Of a stretch of 64,000 nt of DNA, positions 46,867 through 56,665 are shown one piece after another. The DNA comes from JAQCEJ01 sp040881995. Lineage in GTDB: Bacteria > Planctomycetota > Planctomycetia > Planctomycetales > Planctomycetaceae. Within the stretch, counting starts at the first letter, position 1. The number at the start of each line of letters is the position of its first letter. Under the pieces are notes generated by a model. That model worked only from the letters and a program-made list of their open reading frames with translations, had not been told where the DNA came from and searched no databases. The stretch covers positions 9,406-73,405 of the forward strand of contig JBBECD010000204.1 of the NCBI GenBank assembly GCA_040881995.1, written 5' to 3'. Both the position numbers and the translations under genes were made by a program.

Positions 46867-47123
46867 CACAGGCGCGGGGCGCGCTCATACTCATATGAGT
46901 GTTTATAAATGCTGCGAAATGGTCGCGAGATGGTGGTTTTGGGTGCGGAAGGCGCTGCGAGACGCGCGCAAGACGTCGATTTGCGCGCATTTGGCGCGCG
47001 TTTCGTGATTTACAAACACGTTTTTCAGCGCGCATTCGGCGTGGAAAATCTTCCCAATTCCACCGGGGCGCAACCGAGTCCGGAATGTTGAAGGCGGCGT
47101 GAAAATGCGGAAGGCAGAATGTT

Positions 47124-47151
47124 GAACTTGGCATGTTGACATGCCAAGTTC
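47124..47151. promoter_or_regulatory. 28-bp palindrome, operator-like
   Basis: GAACTTGGCATGT (47124-47136) and ACATGCCAAGTTC (47139-47151) are perfect 13-bp arms around TG. It lies 220 bases before the aspartate kinase start. It has the size and symmetry of a dimeric repressor site, but no second copy was noticed. Confidence 0.45.
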
Positions 47152-47184
47152 CCTCTGACTCATCCTTCATCCTTTCAATCGCCC

Positions 47185-47227
47185 CTCACCCGGCTGCTAC
47201 ACAGCCACCCTCTCCCGCGGGAGAGGG
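47185..47227. repeat. CCCTCTCCCGCGGGAGAGGG palindrome
   Basis: A perfect 20-bp palindrome at 47208-47227 preceded by CCCCTCACCCGGC, the same family as at 28733, 55284 and 63918. It lies between the operator-like palindrome and the aspartate kinase gene. Confidence 0.7.
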
Positions 47228-47370
47228 TTGGATCCCGCTCCCGAACTCCGAACCCCGAACCCCGCTCTGCCACTCTTGTCTCTCGACTCTTGACTCTGCT
47301 AATCTGTCCCCGTTTGCAGGCGTTCGCGGCGAAGTCGGGTGATTCAAACTGTGAGAGGTTCCAGTCTATC

Positions 47371-49155
47371 GTGTCTCTGATTGTGCAAAAATTTGGCGGA
47401 ACGAGCGTGGCCAATGCCACAAAAATCCTGGCGGCGGCGGGGCGGGCGGTTGCGGCGAAACAGGCCGGACATCAAGTCGTGATGGTCGTCTCGGCCCGCG
47501 GGCACAAGACCGATGAGCTGATCGAATTGGCCCGCGACGTCACCAAATCGCCTCAGCCGCGCGAAATGGATATGTTGCTGGCGACCGGCGAACAGGAATC
47601 GGTCGCGCTAGTGGCGATGGCCGTGCATCAGCTCGGCGAAAAGGCGGTGAGTCTCACCGGTTCGCAGATCGGCATCGTCACCGACTCGACGTTCACCAAA
47701 TCTCGCATCAAAAAGATTTCGACCGAACGCATCCGCAAGGAACTCGCTGCGGGAAATATCGTCGTCGCGGCGGGTTTTCAGGGAGTCGACGACGACTTCA
47801 ACATCACGACGCTCGGCCGCGGCGGCAGCGATACGACGGCGACGGCGCTCGCCGCCGTGCTCGAAGCCGAGTTGTGTGAAATTTACACCGACGTGGAGGG
47901 GGTGTTCACGACCGATCCGCGGCAAGTTTCACATGCCCGCAAGGTCAATTCGATTTCGTATGACGAGATGCTCGAGCTGGCGAGTTCGGGTGCCGGCGTG
48001 ATGCATTCGCGGTCGATCGAATTCGCGAAAAAGTACCGCGTGCCGCTGTGCGTCAAGCCGTCGTATTCGGAAGGTTCGGGGACGTTTATCGTACCGGAAT
48101 CGGACGAAGTCGGGGCCGTCGTCTCCGGCGTGGCTCTGATGCGGAACGAAGCCCGCGTCAGTTTGTGCGACATTCCCGATCGTCCCGGCGTGGTGAGTCT
48201 GATCCTCTCGAAGATGGCGACTCGCAAAATCCCGATCGACATGGTCGTGCAGGATATCGGAACCAACGAACGCGCCGAGGTCTCGTTTACCGTGCCGCAG
48301 GACGATCTCGCCGAAACGCTCACCGCCGCGGAAGAAGCGGTCAAGGAACTGGGAACCGGACAGGTGACGCACGGGACGAATGTCTCGAAAGTCTCGGCAG
48401 TGGGCGTGGGAATGCGGACGCACTCCGGCGTCGCCGCACAGATGTTCGAAGCGCTCGCCGAGGCAGGGATCAACGTCGGCATGATCACGACCAGCGATAT
48501 CAAAATCTCGGTGCTGGTCGACCGCGGCCAATGCGAAGAGGCACTCAAAACCGTGCATACGTCGTTCGGTCTCGAAAAAGAGACCGCCGCGGTGCCGCAC
48601 ATCGGCGAGCAGCGGAAATTTTCGGCCACGCAGCGGATGAACCGGGCTCAACTGGAACGGGACGTCGTCGCCCGCTTGAGCAACATGGAAGACATCGTCG
48701 TGAGCGAAGTGCATCTCGACACCGAACAGTCGCGCATCACGGTCCGGCAGTTGCCCGACGTGCCGGGGGTCTCGGCGTCGATCTTTACCGCGGTCGCCAA
48801 CGGCGGGGTGATGGTCGATATGATCGTGCAGAACATCGGACACGACGGACGCGCCCATCTGTCGTTCACCGTGCCGCGGCAGGAACTCGACAAGTGTTTG
48901 AAACTCATCGATCCGGTGATCGCCCAATGGGCGGGATCTTATCTCACCTCCGACGCGGCGGTCTCGCTGTTGTCGGTGCGGGGCATCGGATTGCGCACGC
49001 ACACCGGCGTCGGCGAAAAGATGTTCCGCGCTCTCGCCGATGCGGAAGTCAACATTCAGATGATTAACACCAGTGAAATCCGCATCAGCACGGTTGTTTC
49101 CGCGGAACTTGGCGAGCGCGCTCTCGCGGCACTCAACGCCGCGTTCGGATTGTAG
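47371..49155 (+). CDS. lysC: aspartate kinase with four ACT domains
   Basis: 594 residues from GTG (VSLIVQKFGGTSVANATK). The kinase domain (1-250) has KFGGTS, TGEQESVALVAMA, TLGRGGSDTTATALAA and EIYTDVEGVFTTDP. Then two pairs of ACT domains (about 265-410 and 440-594), since DIPDRPGVVSLILSKMA, GVGMRTHSGVAAQMFEALAE and GIGLRTHTGVGEKMFRALAD recur. Usual bacterial enzymes have two ACT domains; the doubling is a known planctomycete variant. It phosphorylates aspartate, the first step to Lys, Thr and Met, and is likely controlled by feedback through the ACT pairs. GAGAGG lies a little far (about 13 bases) from the GTG. Confidence 0.93.
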   Translation: MSLIVQKFGGTSVANATKILAAAGRAVAAKQAGHQVVMVVSARGHKTDELIELARDVTKSPQPREMDMLLATGEQESVALVAMAVHQLGEKAVSLTGSQIGIVTDSTFTKSRIKKISTERIRKELAAGNIVVAAGFQGVDDDFNITTLGRGGSDTTATALAAVLEAELCEIYTDVEGVFTTDPRQVSHARKVNSISYDEMLELASSGAGVMHSRSIEFAKKYRVPLCVKPSYSEGSGTFIVPESDEVGAVVSGVALMRNEARVSLCDIPDRPGVVSLILSKMATRKIPIDMVVQDIGTNERAEVSFTVPQDDLAETLTAAEEAVKELGTGQVTHGTNVSKVSAVGVGMRTHSGVAAQMFEALAEAGINVGMITTSDIKISVLVDRGQCEEALKTVHTSFGLEKETAAVPHIGEQRKFSATQRMNRAQLERDVVARLSNMEDIVVSEVHLDTEQSRITVRQLPDVPGVSASIFTAVANGGVMVDMIVQNIGHDGRAHLSFTVPRQELDKCLKLIDPVIAQWAGSYLTSDAAVSLLSVRGIGLRTHTGVGEKMFRALADAEVNIQMINTSEIRISTVVSAELGERALAALNAAFGL

Positions 49156-49274
49156 GGCGGAGATGCCGGAAGTTCATTTACTGTCTCATGAATTTGCGCC
49201 GGCGGATGGGAATTGTTTTCCATTCTCGGTATAGTCACGTCGTTCGTCTTCAACAATGATTCGCAGTACAAGTA

Positions 49275-49294
49275 GGAGTACAGGCTTCAGCCTG
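49275..49294. repeat. GGAGTACAGGCTTCAGCCTG element
   Basis: A short repeat with the palindromic core CAGGCTTCAGCCTG. Related copies at 55199-55220 and, as a large inverted pair, at 61306-61359. It lies between the aspartate kinase gene and polA. Confidence 0.7.
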
Positions 49295-49423
49295 CTCTGA
49301 AGTTTTCACAAACGACAACGCAAGCAGTCGGAATTCAGGGGCGGGCAGGAGACCGTCAACATGAGGTCCACGGAGGGACCAATTTTTTCGCGGTAACCTA
49401 AGGTGCCCGACAGGTGAAGTCCC

Positions 49424-52282
49424 GTGCCCGAAGTGCTGTATCTGATCGACACGTTTTCCCTGATGTTTCAGGTGTATCACGCGATTCCGTCGATGACCGG
49501 CCCGGCCGGACAGCCGACGAACGCCGTGTTTGGCTTCACGCGCGATCTGCTCAACATTGTACGGGATAAGAAGCCGACGCATCTGCTGTGCGCTTTCGAT
49601 TCGCCCGGCCCGGGGACGCGCGAAGAGATGTATCCCGCCTATAAGGCGAACCGCTCGGCGATGCCCGAGGATCTCGTCCCGCAAATCCCCTTCATCGAAG
49701 ACGTCGTCCGCGGCTTTCATATCCCGCAGATCAGCGCTCCCGGATGGGAAGCCGACGACGTGCTCGCGACGCTGACCAAACTGGCCGTCGATCGCGGCAT
49801 GATGGTTTACATCGTCACCAACGACAAAGACGCCCGGCAACTGCTCGGGCCTCATGTCAAACTGCTGAATCTCCGCAAGAATATTTATCTCGACGAACAA
49901 TTTCTGCTCGCAGATTGGGGAATTCGCCCCGATCAGGTGGTTGACTTCCAATCCCTCGTCGGCGACAGCGTCGATAACGTGCCGGGCGTCCCCGGCATCG
50001 GCCCGAAGACGGCGACGACGTTGCTTGCCCAGTACGGGACGCTCGAAGAGGTTCTCAAGAACGCCGACCAGGTGACGGCGAAACGCTGCCGCGAGAATTT
50101 AAAAACGTTTGCGGAACAAGCGTTGTTGAGCCGCGAACTCGTGCGTTTGAAGACAGACTTGCCGCTGGAAGTCGATTGGGACGCGATTCGCGTCTCTCCC
50201 CCCGATCATGCGAGACTGACGCAACTGTTTCGCGATTTCGGATTTCGCCGGTTTTCGGACGAAGTCCGGCAGTTATGGCCGCCTCCCAAGCTGCCGACAG
50301 TCGTGTCGGGGAGTCTGTTCACCGCAGAACAACTCGATCCCGGCTCGGTCGCCGCAGCGCCGTCTGCGAGGGAACCAACTCAAGACGAGACATCGCCGGC
50401 CATTTCATCGACGGCCGCGGCGGCATCGTTGAATGGAATATTGCACGTGCCGCCGTCGCCGCTCGCGCACCGCACATGGGAGACGATCGACACCGAAGAA
50501 AGATTCGCGAGTTTCTTGAACGAACTCAAAACTCGAAAAACGTTCTGCTTCGATCTCGAAACGACCAGTCTCGATGCGGTGCGGGCCAAGATCGTCGGCT
50601 GGGCTTTCAGTTGGCAGGCGAATTCGAGTTATTATCTGCCGGTGCGGGGGCCCGCGGGACAGCAGACGCTTAACTGCGGCACCGTCGCGGCGGCACTCAA
50701 GCCGATTCTCGAAAATCCCGACGTCGAGCTCTGCAATCAAAACATCAAGTACGATCTGCTCGTACTGCGCGGCGCGGGAATTCACGTCGATCACGTCGGC
50801 GTCGATCCGATGGTCGCGAGTTATCTGCTCGACGCCGGAGCCCGCAGTCACGGGATGGATGCACTCTCCGAGCGATATCTCAATCATCGTCCCATTCCGA
50901 TTACCGATCTCATCGGCAGCGGCAAAAAGCAAAAAAGCATGGCCGACGTCGATATCCCCAAAATCGCCGAGTACGCATCGGAAGACGCCGACGTCACCTG
51001 GCAACTCGCCGAACGGCTGGCGAGCGAACTCAAATCGCAAGACCTGTGGGAGTTATATTGGGATCTCGAACGTCCGCTGATTCTCGTGCTCGTCGAGATG
51101 GAGGCCAACGGAATCAAAGTCGACCCCGCCGAATTGCAGCGGCAGAGTCTGGACGTGACGGCGCGGCTCGAATCGCTGCTGCACGAGATTTACGATCTCG
51201 CCGGGCGGGAGTTCAACGTCGATTCTCCGTTGCAGTTGCGGGCGATTTTGTTCGACGAGCTGAAACTTCCCGTCATCAAGAAAACGAAAACCGGCGCGAG
51301 CACCGATCAGGACGTGCTCGAACAGCTCGCGCCGATGCATCCGCTCCCCGCCAAGATGATCGAACATCGACAAATGTCGAAGTTGAAAGGAACGTACCTC
51401 GACGCGCTGCCGACGATGATCAATCCCGACACCGGAAAAATTCATGCGTCGTTTAATCAAGTCGTCGCGGCGACGGGGCGATTGAGTTCGAGCGATCCCA
51501 ACTTGCAGAACATCCCGATCCGCACGCTCGAAGGCCGAATGGTGCGCAAGGCGTTCATTCCATCCAACCCGAGTTGGAAACTCGTCTGTGCCGACTATTC
51601 GCAGGTCGAACTGCGGGTGCTGGCGCATTTCAGCCGCGATGCGGCGTTGCTCGAAGCGTTTCAAGCGGGGGCCGATATTCACACGGCGGTCGCCGCCGAC
51701 GTGTTCGGCATCGCTCAAGCCGACGTCAACAGCGACATGCGCCGCATCGCCAAGGCGGTGAACTTCGGCGTGATCTACGGTCAAAGCGCGTTTGGACTCG
51801 CGGCGGCATTGGGCATCGATCAAGGCGAAGCGGCCAAGTTCATCGAACAGTATTTCACCCGCTACGCCGGGGTCGACCGCTATCTCACCGAACTGCTCGA
51901 AGAATGCCGCCGGACCGGATACGCGAAAACGATCTGCGGCCGCCGCCGCGCCATTGAAGGGGTTCGCCCGGTGATGAGCCGGCAGCGGAATCTTCCCGAG
52001 CGGACGGCGATCAACACGGTGATACAAGGTTCGGCCGCCGACTTGATCAAGCGGGCGATGATCGACATCCACAATCGCTTGAAGCGCGAACGCCGGCAGA
52101 CGCGGATGCTGCTGCAGATTCACGACGAACTGGTCTTCGAAATCCCGCCCGATGAATTGCCCGACCTCGTGGGACTCATTCGCGGCGATATGGAACAGGC
52201 TCTGCCGCTGAATGTGCCGATCGTCGTCGATGTGTCGATCGGCGAGAACTGGCTCGACGTCGAATCGTGGCCCGAAGAATAA
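49424..52282 (+). CDS. polA: DNA polymerase I
   Basis: 952 residues from GTG with AGGTGA upstream. N-terminal 5' nuclease (1-290) with the acidic cluster including AFDSPGPGTREEMYPAYK and GDSVDNVPGVPGIGPKTA. The 3'-5' exonuclease is probably active since D377-L-E379 is present. Polymerase domain: motif A ADYSQVELRV with Asp724, motif B KAVNFGVIYGQ, motif C IHDELVFE with H900-D901-E902. All catalytic residues are present. A linker of low complexity (about 310-350, Ala/Ser/Thr-rich) is longer than in E. coli. Role in gap filling, Okazaki maturation and repair. Ends in a 585-base structured intergenic region. Confidence 0.96.
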   Translation: MPEVLYLIDTFSLMFQVYHAIPSMTGPAGQPTNAVFGFTRDLLNIVRDKKPTHLLCAFDSPGPGTREEMYPAYKANRSAMPEDLVPQIPFIEDVVRGFHIPQISAPGWEADDVLATLTKLAVDRGMMVYIVTNDKDARQLLGPHVKLLNLRKNIYLDEQFLLADWGIRPDQVVDFQSLVGDSVDNVPGVPGIGPKTATTLLAQYGTLEEVLKNADQVTAKRCRENLKTFAEQALLSRELVRLKTDLPLEVDWDAIRVSPPDHARLTQLFRDFGFRRFSDEVRQLWPPPKLPTVVSGSLFTAEQLDPGSVAAAPSAREPTQDETSPAISSTAAAASLNGILHVPPSPLAHRTWETIDTEERFASFLNELKTRKTFCFDLETTSLDAVRAKIVGWAFSWQANSSYYLPVRGPAGQQTLNCGTVAAALKPILENPDVELCNQNIKYDLLVLRGAGIHVDHVGVDPMVASYLLDAGARSHGMDALSERYLNHRPIPITDLIGSGKKQKSMADVDIPKIAEYASEDADVTWQLAERLASELKSQDLWELYWDLERPLILVLVEMEANGIKVDPAELQRQSLDVTARLESLLHEIYDLAGREFNVDSPLQLRAILFDELKLPVIKKTKTGASTDQDVLEQLAPMHPLPAKMIEHRQMSKLKGTYLDALPTMINPDTGKIHASFNQVVAATGRLSSSDPNLQNIPIRTLEGRMVRKAFIPSNPSWKLVCADYSQVELRVLAHFSRDAALLEAFQAGADIHTAVAADVFGIAQADVNSDMRRIAKAVNFGVIYGQSAFGLAAALGIDQGEAAKFIEQYFTRYAGVDRYLTELLEECRRTGYAKTICGRRRAIEGVRPVMSRQRNLPERTAINTVIQGSAADLIKRAMIDIHNRLKRERRQTRMLLQIHDELVFEIPPDELPDLVGLIRGDMEQALPLNVPIVVDVSIGENWLDVESWPEE

Positions 52283-52301
52283 GCTGGTTTATAGCGCCAT
52301 C

Positions 52302-52387
52302 ATCTCAAAAGTCCCATGGCCGTGGTGGTTATTGCCAAAAAACGCATCATTTTTGCGTTCCTTCAGTTTCGGGATGACTTTTGAGAT
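52302..52387. other. nested hairpin after polA
   Basis: ATCTCAAAAGTC (52302-52313) pairs perfectly with GACTTTTGAGAT (52376-52387). Inside it AACGCA (52341-52346) pairs with TGCGTT (52354-52359). It starts 20 bases after the polA stop; it might end or protect the mRNA. Confidence 0.5.
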
Positions 52388-52589
52388 TCTCGGTGCGAAA
52401 ATGCGGTTTTAGATTGACAGACGACTATCGATACGGCACCATAATAAGGAGCACGCCCCGATACATGTCTGTGATTCGAAAAATCTCCGCAGGAATTTTC
52501 CGTCTTTTTATTCATGGTTGGAGATGAAGCTCGGTGAGCGAACCGGCATTTTTCCTCTTGCCATTCCCATTTTTCCACATTAAATAGTT

Positions 52590-52664
52590 CTAACACCACC
52601 TCTGTGCGTAGCGATCTTCCGCTGAATTTGAGGCATTTTTTACAGACACAACCGGCTGTGTTAG
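52590..52664. ncRNA. 75-nt structured element, copy 2
   Basis: CTAACACCACC (52590-52600), TCTGTGC and a 38-base centre lead to CACAACC and GGCTGTGTTAG (52654-52664). Same length and same internal loop (TC/ACC) as copy 1. At arm position 7 a T-A pair has become C-G, a compensatory change; positions 8 and 9 are mismatched here. AGAGTCCCT follows. Function unknown. Confidence 0.5.
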
Positions 52665-52681
52665 AGTCCCTCAGTAAATCG

Positions 52682-52769
52682 AACAAAACCCTGTGGACGA
52701 CAAAGTTTAATTGAAAAACTGAGCGCGTACGGAAACGCCAGCCGGGTTTTGTTAGCGATTCTCAGTTTT
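52682..52769. promoter_or_regulatory. crossing inverted repeats upstream of coaE
   Basis: AACAAAACCC (52682-52691) can pair with GGGTTTTGTT (52744-52753), and AAAACTGAG (52715-52723) with CTCAGTTTT (52761-52769). The pairs cross, so they form a pseudoknot or alternative structures. The site lies about 100 bases before the coaE start. Confidence 0.45.
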
Positions 52770-52867
52770 CCCGCAGTCCATATCGTGCGCAGGAATGCAC
52801 GTCCTCAACCGATCGGCGACAACGGATTGAACAGCCCCTTCAACAATTTCCTAGTCATCCTACAATC

Positions 52868-53548
52868 GTGCCTCACGCGTTTGTTCCCATAATCGCCGTC
52901 GTCGGTGGTGTCGGTTCTGGAAAATCGTCGTTAATTCGCGCGACGGCCGGTCAATTGCGGGCGGTCGTGATCGACGGCGACCACATCGGACATCAAGTCT
53001 TAATCCGTCCGGAAGTCCGCGACGTATTGGTCGAAACATTCGGCAAAACGATTTTGAACGAAGGAGGAGAGATCGATCGATCCGCACTGGGGAAAATGGT
53101 ATTCGGCACCGATCGGCAATCGTTGCAGAATCGAGCCCTGCTCGAGCGGATCGTTCATCCGTTGATCAAAAAGGAGATGCAGACGCAAATCGACCGCGCC
53201 CGGGAGCACGCCGGCATCGACGTGATTTTGCTCGATGCGGCGGTGATTTTGGAGGCCGGCTGGCGCGAAATCTGCGACGCCGTCGTCTTTTTGGAGACCC
53301 CGACCGAGTTACGCCGACAAAGAGTCCAGCAACAGCGCGGCTGGAGCGACGCAAAATGGCAAACGCGAGAAGCCAGCCAGTTTTCGCTGGAGGAAAAACG
53401 AAAAGCGGCGGATTTTATCGTTACCAACAGCGGAAAGATCGAAGACGCCGGCCTACAATTACACCAGTTTATCCGCCGCCTGCAGCGGTCCAAGACAGCA
53501 ACGCGGCAGCCAACCGTCACACCCACGCCGCCGCGACGATCCCCATGA
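52868..53548 (+). CDS. coaE: dephospho-CoA kinase
   Basis: 226 residues from GTG. P-loop GGVGSGKSS (residues 13-21), VVIDGDHIGHQVL with the DxD-type substrate site, GKMVFGTDRQSLQNRALLERIVHP (typical of CoaE, including the conserved HP), and VVFLETPTELRRQRVQQQRG in the lid region. It phosphorylates dephospho-CoA in the final CoA step. The C-terminal 25 residues are Arg/Thr/Pro-rich and likely disordered. The start GTG is set by the family start and frame. Rho follows after 231 bases, which hold a short GGAAC/GTTCC hairpin. Confidence 0.92.
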   Translation: MPHAFVPIIAVVGGVGSGKSSLIRATAGQLRAVVIDGDHIGHQVLIRPEVRDVLVETFGKTILNEGGEIDRSALGKMVFGTDRQSLQNRALLERIVHPLIKKEMQTQIDRAREHAGIDVILLDAAVILEAGWREICDAVVFLETPTELRRQRVQQQRGWSDAKWQTREASQFSLEEKRKAADFIVTNSGKIEDAGLQLHQFIRRLQRSKTATRQPTVTPTPPRRSP

Positions 53549-53779
53549 ATGACCCAATAAACGAGGAACGGCTTCCGGTTCCCGTTACCAAAACGTAATT
53601 CCCGGCGATTCACTTCATCGACCCACTCAATAGCGTGAAACAAGACATCGATTGCCTCGTTCTCCACCCGTCGCTTCGGCATCACGGCCGGACGGTTCCG
53701 GAATAACGCTCGATCCTAACCCTTTCTCGATGAACTGTCCGCGAAAACATCCCGCCTCGAGTTCCAGGAACGTCCCATC

Positions 53780-55195
<1,416 letters not shown>

Positions 55196-55198
55196 AAT

Positions 55199-55321
55199 CG
55201 GAGGACAGGCTTCAGCCTGCTTTTCCCTGGTGCTGATTTCCGCGTGCCACTGGCGGCTTGCCCGCCAGTGCGATGGCAGAGAAAGGCACCCTCACCCCGG
55301 CCCTCTCCCGGAGGGAGAGGG
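55199..55321. repeat. three different repeat families in tandem between rho and ribH
   Basis: CGGAGGACAGGCTTCAGCCT (55199-55220), GTGCCACTGGCGGCTTGCCC to GCCAGTG (55244-55270, inverse of 36500-36526), and CACCCTCACCCCGGCCCTCT to GGAGAGG (55284-55321). The last ends 15 bases before the ribH ATG and may supply its ribosome-binding GGGAGAGGGAG. Confidence 0.8.
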
Positions 55322-55336
55322 AGAAAAATACACACC

Positions 55337-55819
55337 ATGATTCGACAACTGGAAGGCAAACTGTTGGCACCGGCGGGCGCGTACGCGATTGTCGTTTCGC
55401 GTTTCAACAGTCTCGTTACAAAAAAACTGCTCGACGGAGCGATCGACACGTTGCAGCGTCACGGCGTGAAAGACGATCGGATCACCGTCGCCTGGGTGCC
55501 AGGGGCTTTTGAAATTCCGCTCGCCGCCGATCGTCTCGCCGCGACCGGAAAATTCGCCGCCGTCTGTTGCCTGGGGGCGGTGATTCAAGGTTCGACGAGC
55601 CATCACGAATATATCAATCAGCAGGTCGCCGCCGGTCTGATGAACGCCGGTTTGAAGCACGGAATCCCCGTCACTTTCGGCATCTTGACCTGTGCGACGA
55701 TGGAACAGGCCCTCGATCGCGCCGGCGGAAAAATGGGAAACAAAGGGGACGAAGCCGCCCTCGCCGCGATCGAAATGGCGAACCTGTTGCACACTCTTTC
55801 GGAGGCCTCGGCCGACTAA
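55337..55819 (+). CDS. ribH: 6,7-dimethyl-8-ribityllumazine synthase
   Basis: 160 residues. Key parts: VSRFNSLVTKKLLDGA at the N-terminus (substrate aromatic ring stacking position Phe-Asn), WVPGAFEIPLAADR, CLGAVIQGSTSHHEYI with the catalytic His, FGILTCATMEQALDRAG and GNKGDEAA. It condenses the ribityl-uracil with dihydroxybutanone phosphate to lumazine, the step before riboflavin. Usually forms 60-mer capsids. ATG at 55337. No riboflavin riboswitch sequence was recognised upstream; instead the leader is made of repeats. nusB follows, the common ribH-nusB pair. Confidence 0.95.
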   Translation: MIRQLEGKLLAPAGAYAIVVSRFNSLVTKKLLDGAIDTLQRHGVKDDRITVAWVPGAFEIPLAADRLAATGKFAAVCCLGAVIQGSTSHHEYINQQVAAGLMNAGLKHGIPVTFGILTCATMEQALDRAGGKMGNKGDEAALAAIEMANLLHTLSEASAD

Positions 55820-56044
55820 ATGGCAATCTCCTCTCTTCACACCGCATTTTATCGAGTATAATGCGAAAGTGATTATGACGGGAGAGATTTGCGGAGTAAC
55901 GCCGCATCGCCGCGGGCGATAGAACTTTCCCGAGAGGCCGCGCCGCCGGCTCGATGATCATCCGCCGATTTTCATCATCCCACATTTTAAGAACTGTCGA
56001 TATCGATCGACGGTACGATCGATATCAGAAGGACCAGCGTAAGT

Positions 56045-56578
56045 ATGGCAAGGCGAAGCAAGGCGCGGGAACTGACCGTGCAGATGCTCTATCTGATCGA
56101 CCTCAACCCCGACGTGGACGCGAAAGCGGTCCGCGCGATGATCGAGGAACAACTCCGCGATATTCACCTCGCCGATTTCGCCTGGTCGCTGTTCATCCGC
56201 GTGCGCGAAGTGCGGCCTCAGCTCGATGCCAGCATCGAATCGGTCGCCATGCACTGGAAGATCTCGCGCATGCCCCCGACCGACCGCAACATCATCCGGC
56301 TGGGAACGTTCGAGTTAATGTTCACCGACACCCCGCCCAAAGTCGTCATCGATGAAGCGGTCGAACTCGCCAAGCGGTACGGCACCGCGCAGTCGTCGCA
56401 ATTCGTCAACGGCATTCTCGACCGGTTGATTCCCGAAAGCAAACGGACCACGCCATCGGGCGCGCATCCGGAGATTCCGCTCAAGCTGAAAGATCATCCG
56501 CCGCCCGATGCGGCGGATGTCTCGATCGAGAAAGCCGCACCGCTACCGAACGAGATCGACGATGACGACGAGACATGA
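56045..56578 (+). CDS. nusB: transcription antitermination protein NusB
   Basis: 177 residues. Starts MARRSKARELTVQMLYLIDL (Arg-rich RNA-binding N-terminus and first helix), includes MPPTDRNIIRLGTFELMF and PKVVIDEAVELAKRYG, and the closing FVNGILDRL, all hallmarks of NusB. It binds boxA RNA with S10 and supports rRNA transcription. The C-terminal 40 residues are acidic and Pro-rich, an extension beyond the typical ~140 residues. It is 225 bases after ribH; the spacer has an imperfect GATCGAT-type inverted repeat at 55998-56024 (ATATCGATCGACGG and GATCGATATC). Confidence 0.93.
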   Translation: MARRSKARELTVQMLYLIDLNPDVDAKAVRAMIEEQLRDIHLADFAWSLFIRVREVRPQLDASIESVAMHWKISRMPPTDRNIIRLGTFELMFTDTPPKVVIDEAVELAKRYGTAQSSQFVNGILDRLIPESKRTTPSGAHPEIPLKLKDHPPPDAADVSIEKAAPLPNEIDDDDET

Positions 56579-56594
56579 CCCGTCACATCTGCTT

Positions 56595-56623
56595 CTCGTT
56601 CCCAAGCAGAGCATGGGAACGAG
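56595..56623. repeat. CTCGTTCCCAAGC palindrome
   Basis: CTCGTTCCCA (56595-56604) pairs with TGGGAACGAG (56614-56623). Same family as 36376-36401 and 45234-45257. It lies between convergent nusB and mnmE and could act as a terminator for either. Confidence 0.7.
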
Positions 56624-56665
56624 AACGTTCTTTCTGGCTCTCGTCCCTGGACTCTGGAGACGGGA

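Noticed and set aside
45434..52664. attC sites of an integron
   Set aside because: The ends resemble the AAC...GTT design but do not satisfy RYYYAAC and GTTRRRY exactly. The genes between are housekeeping genes, and no integrase is present. Left as an alternative explanation only.
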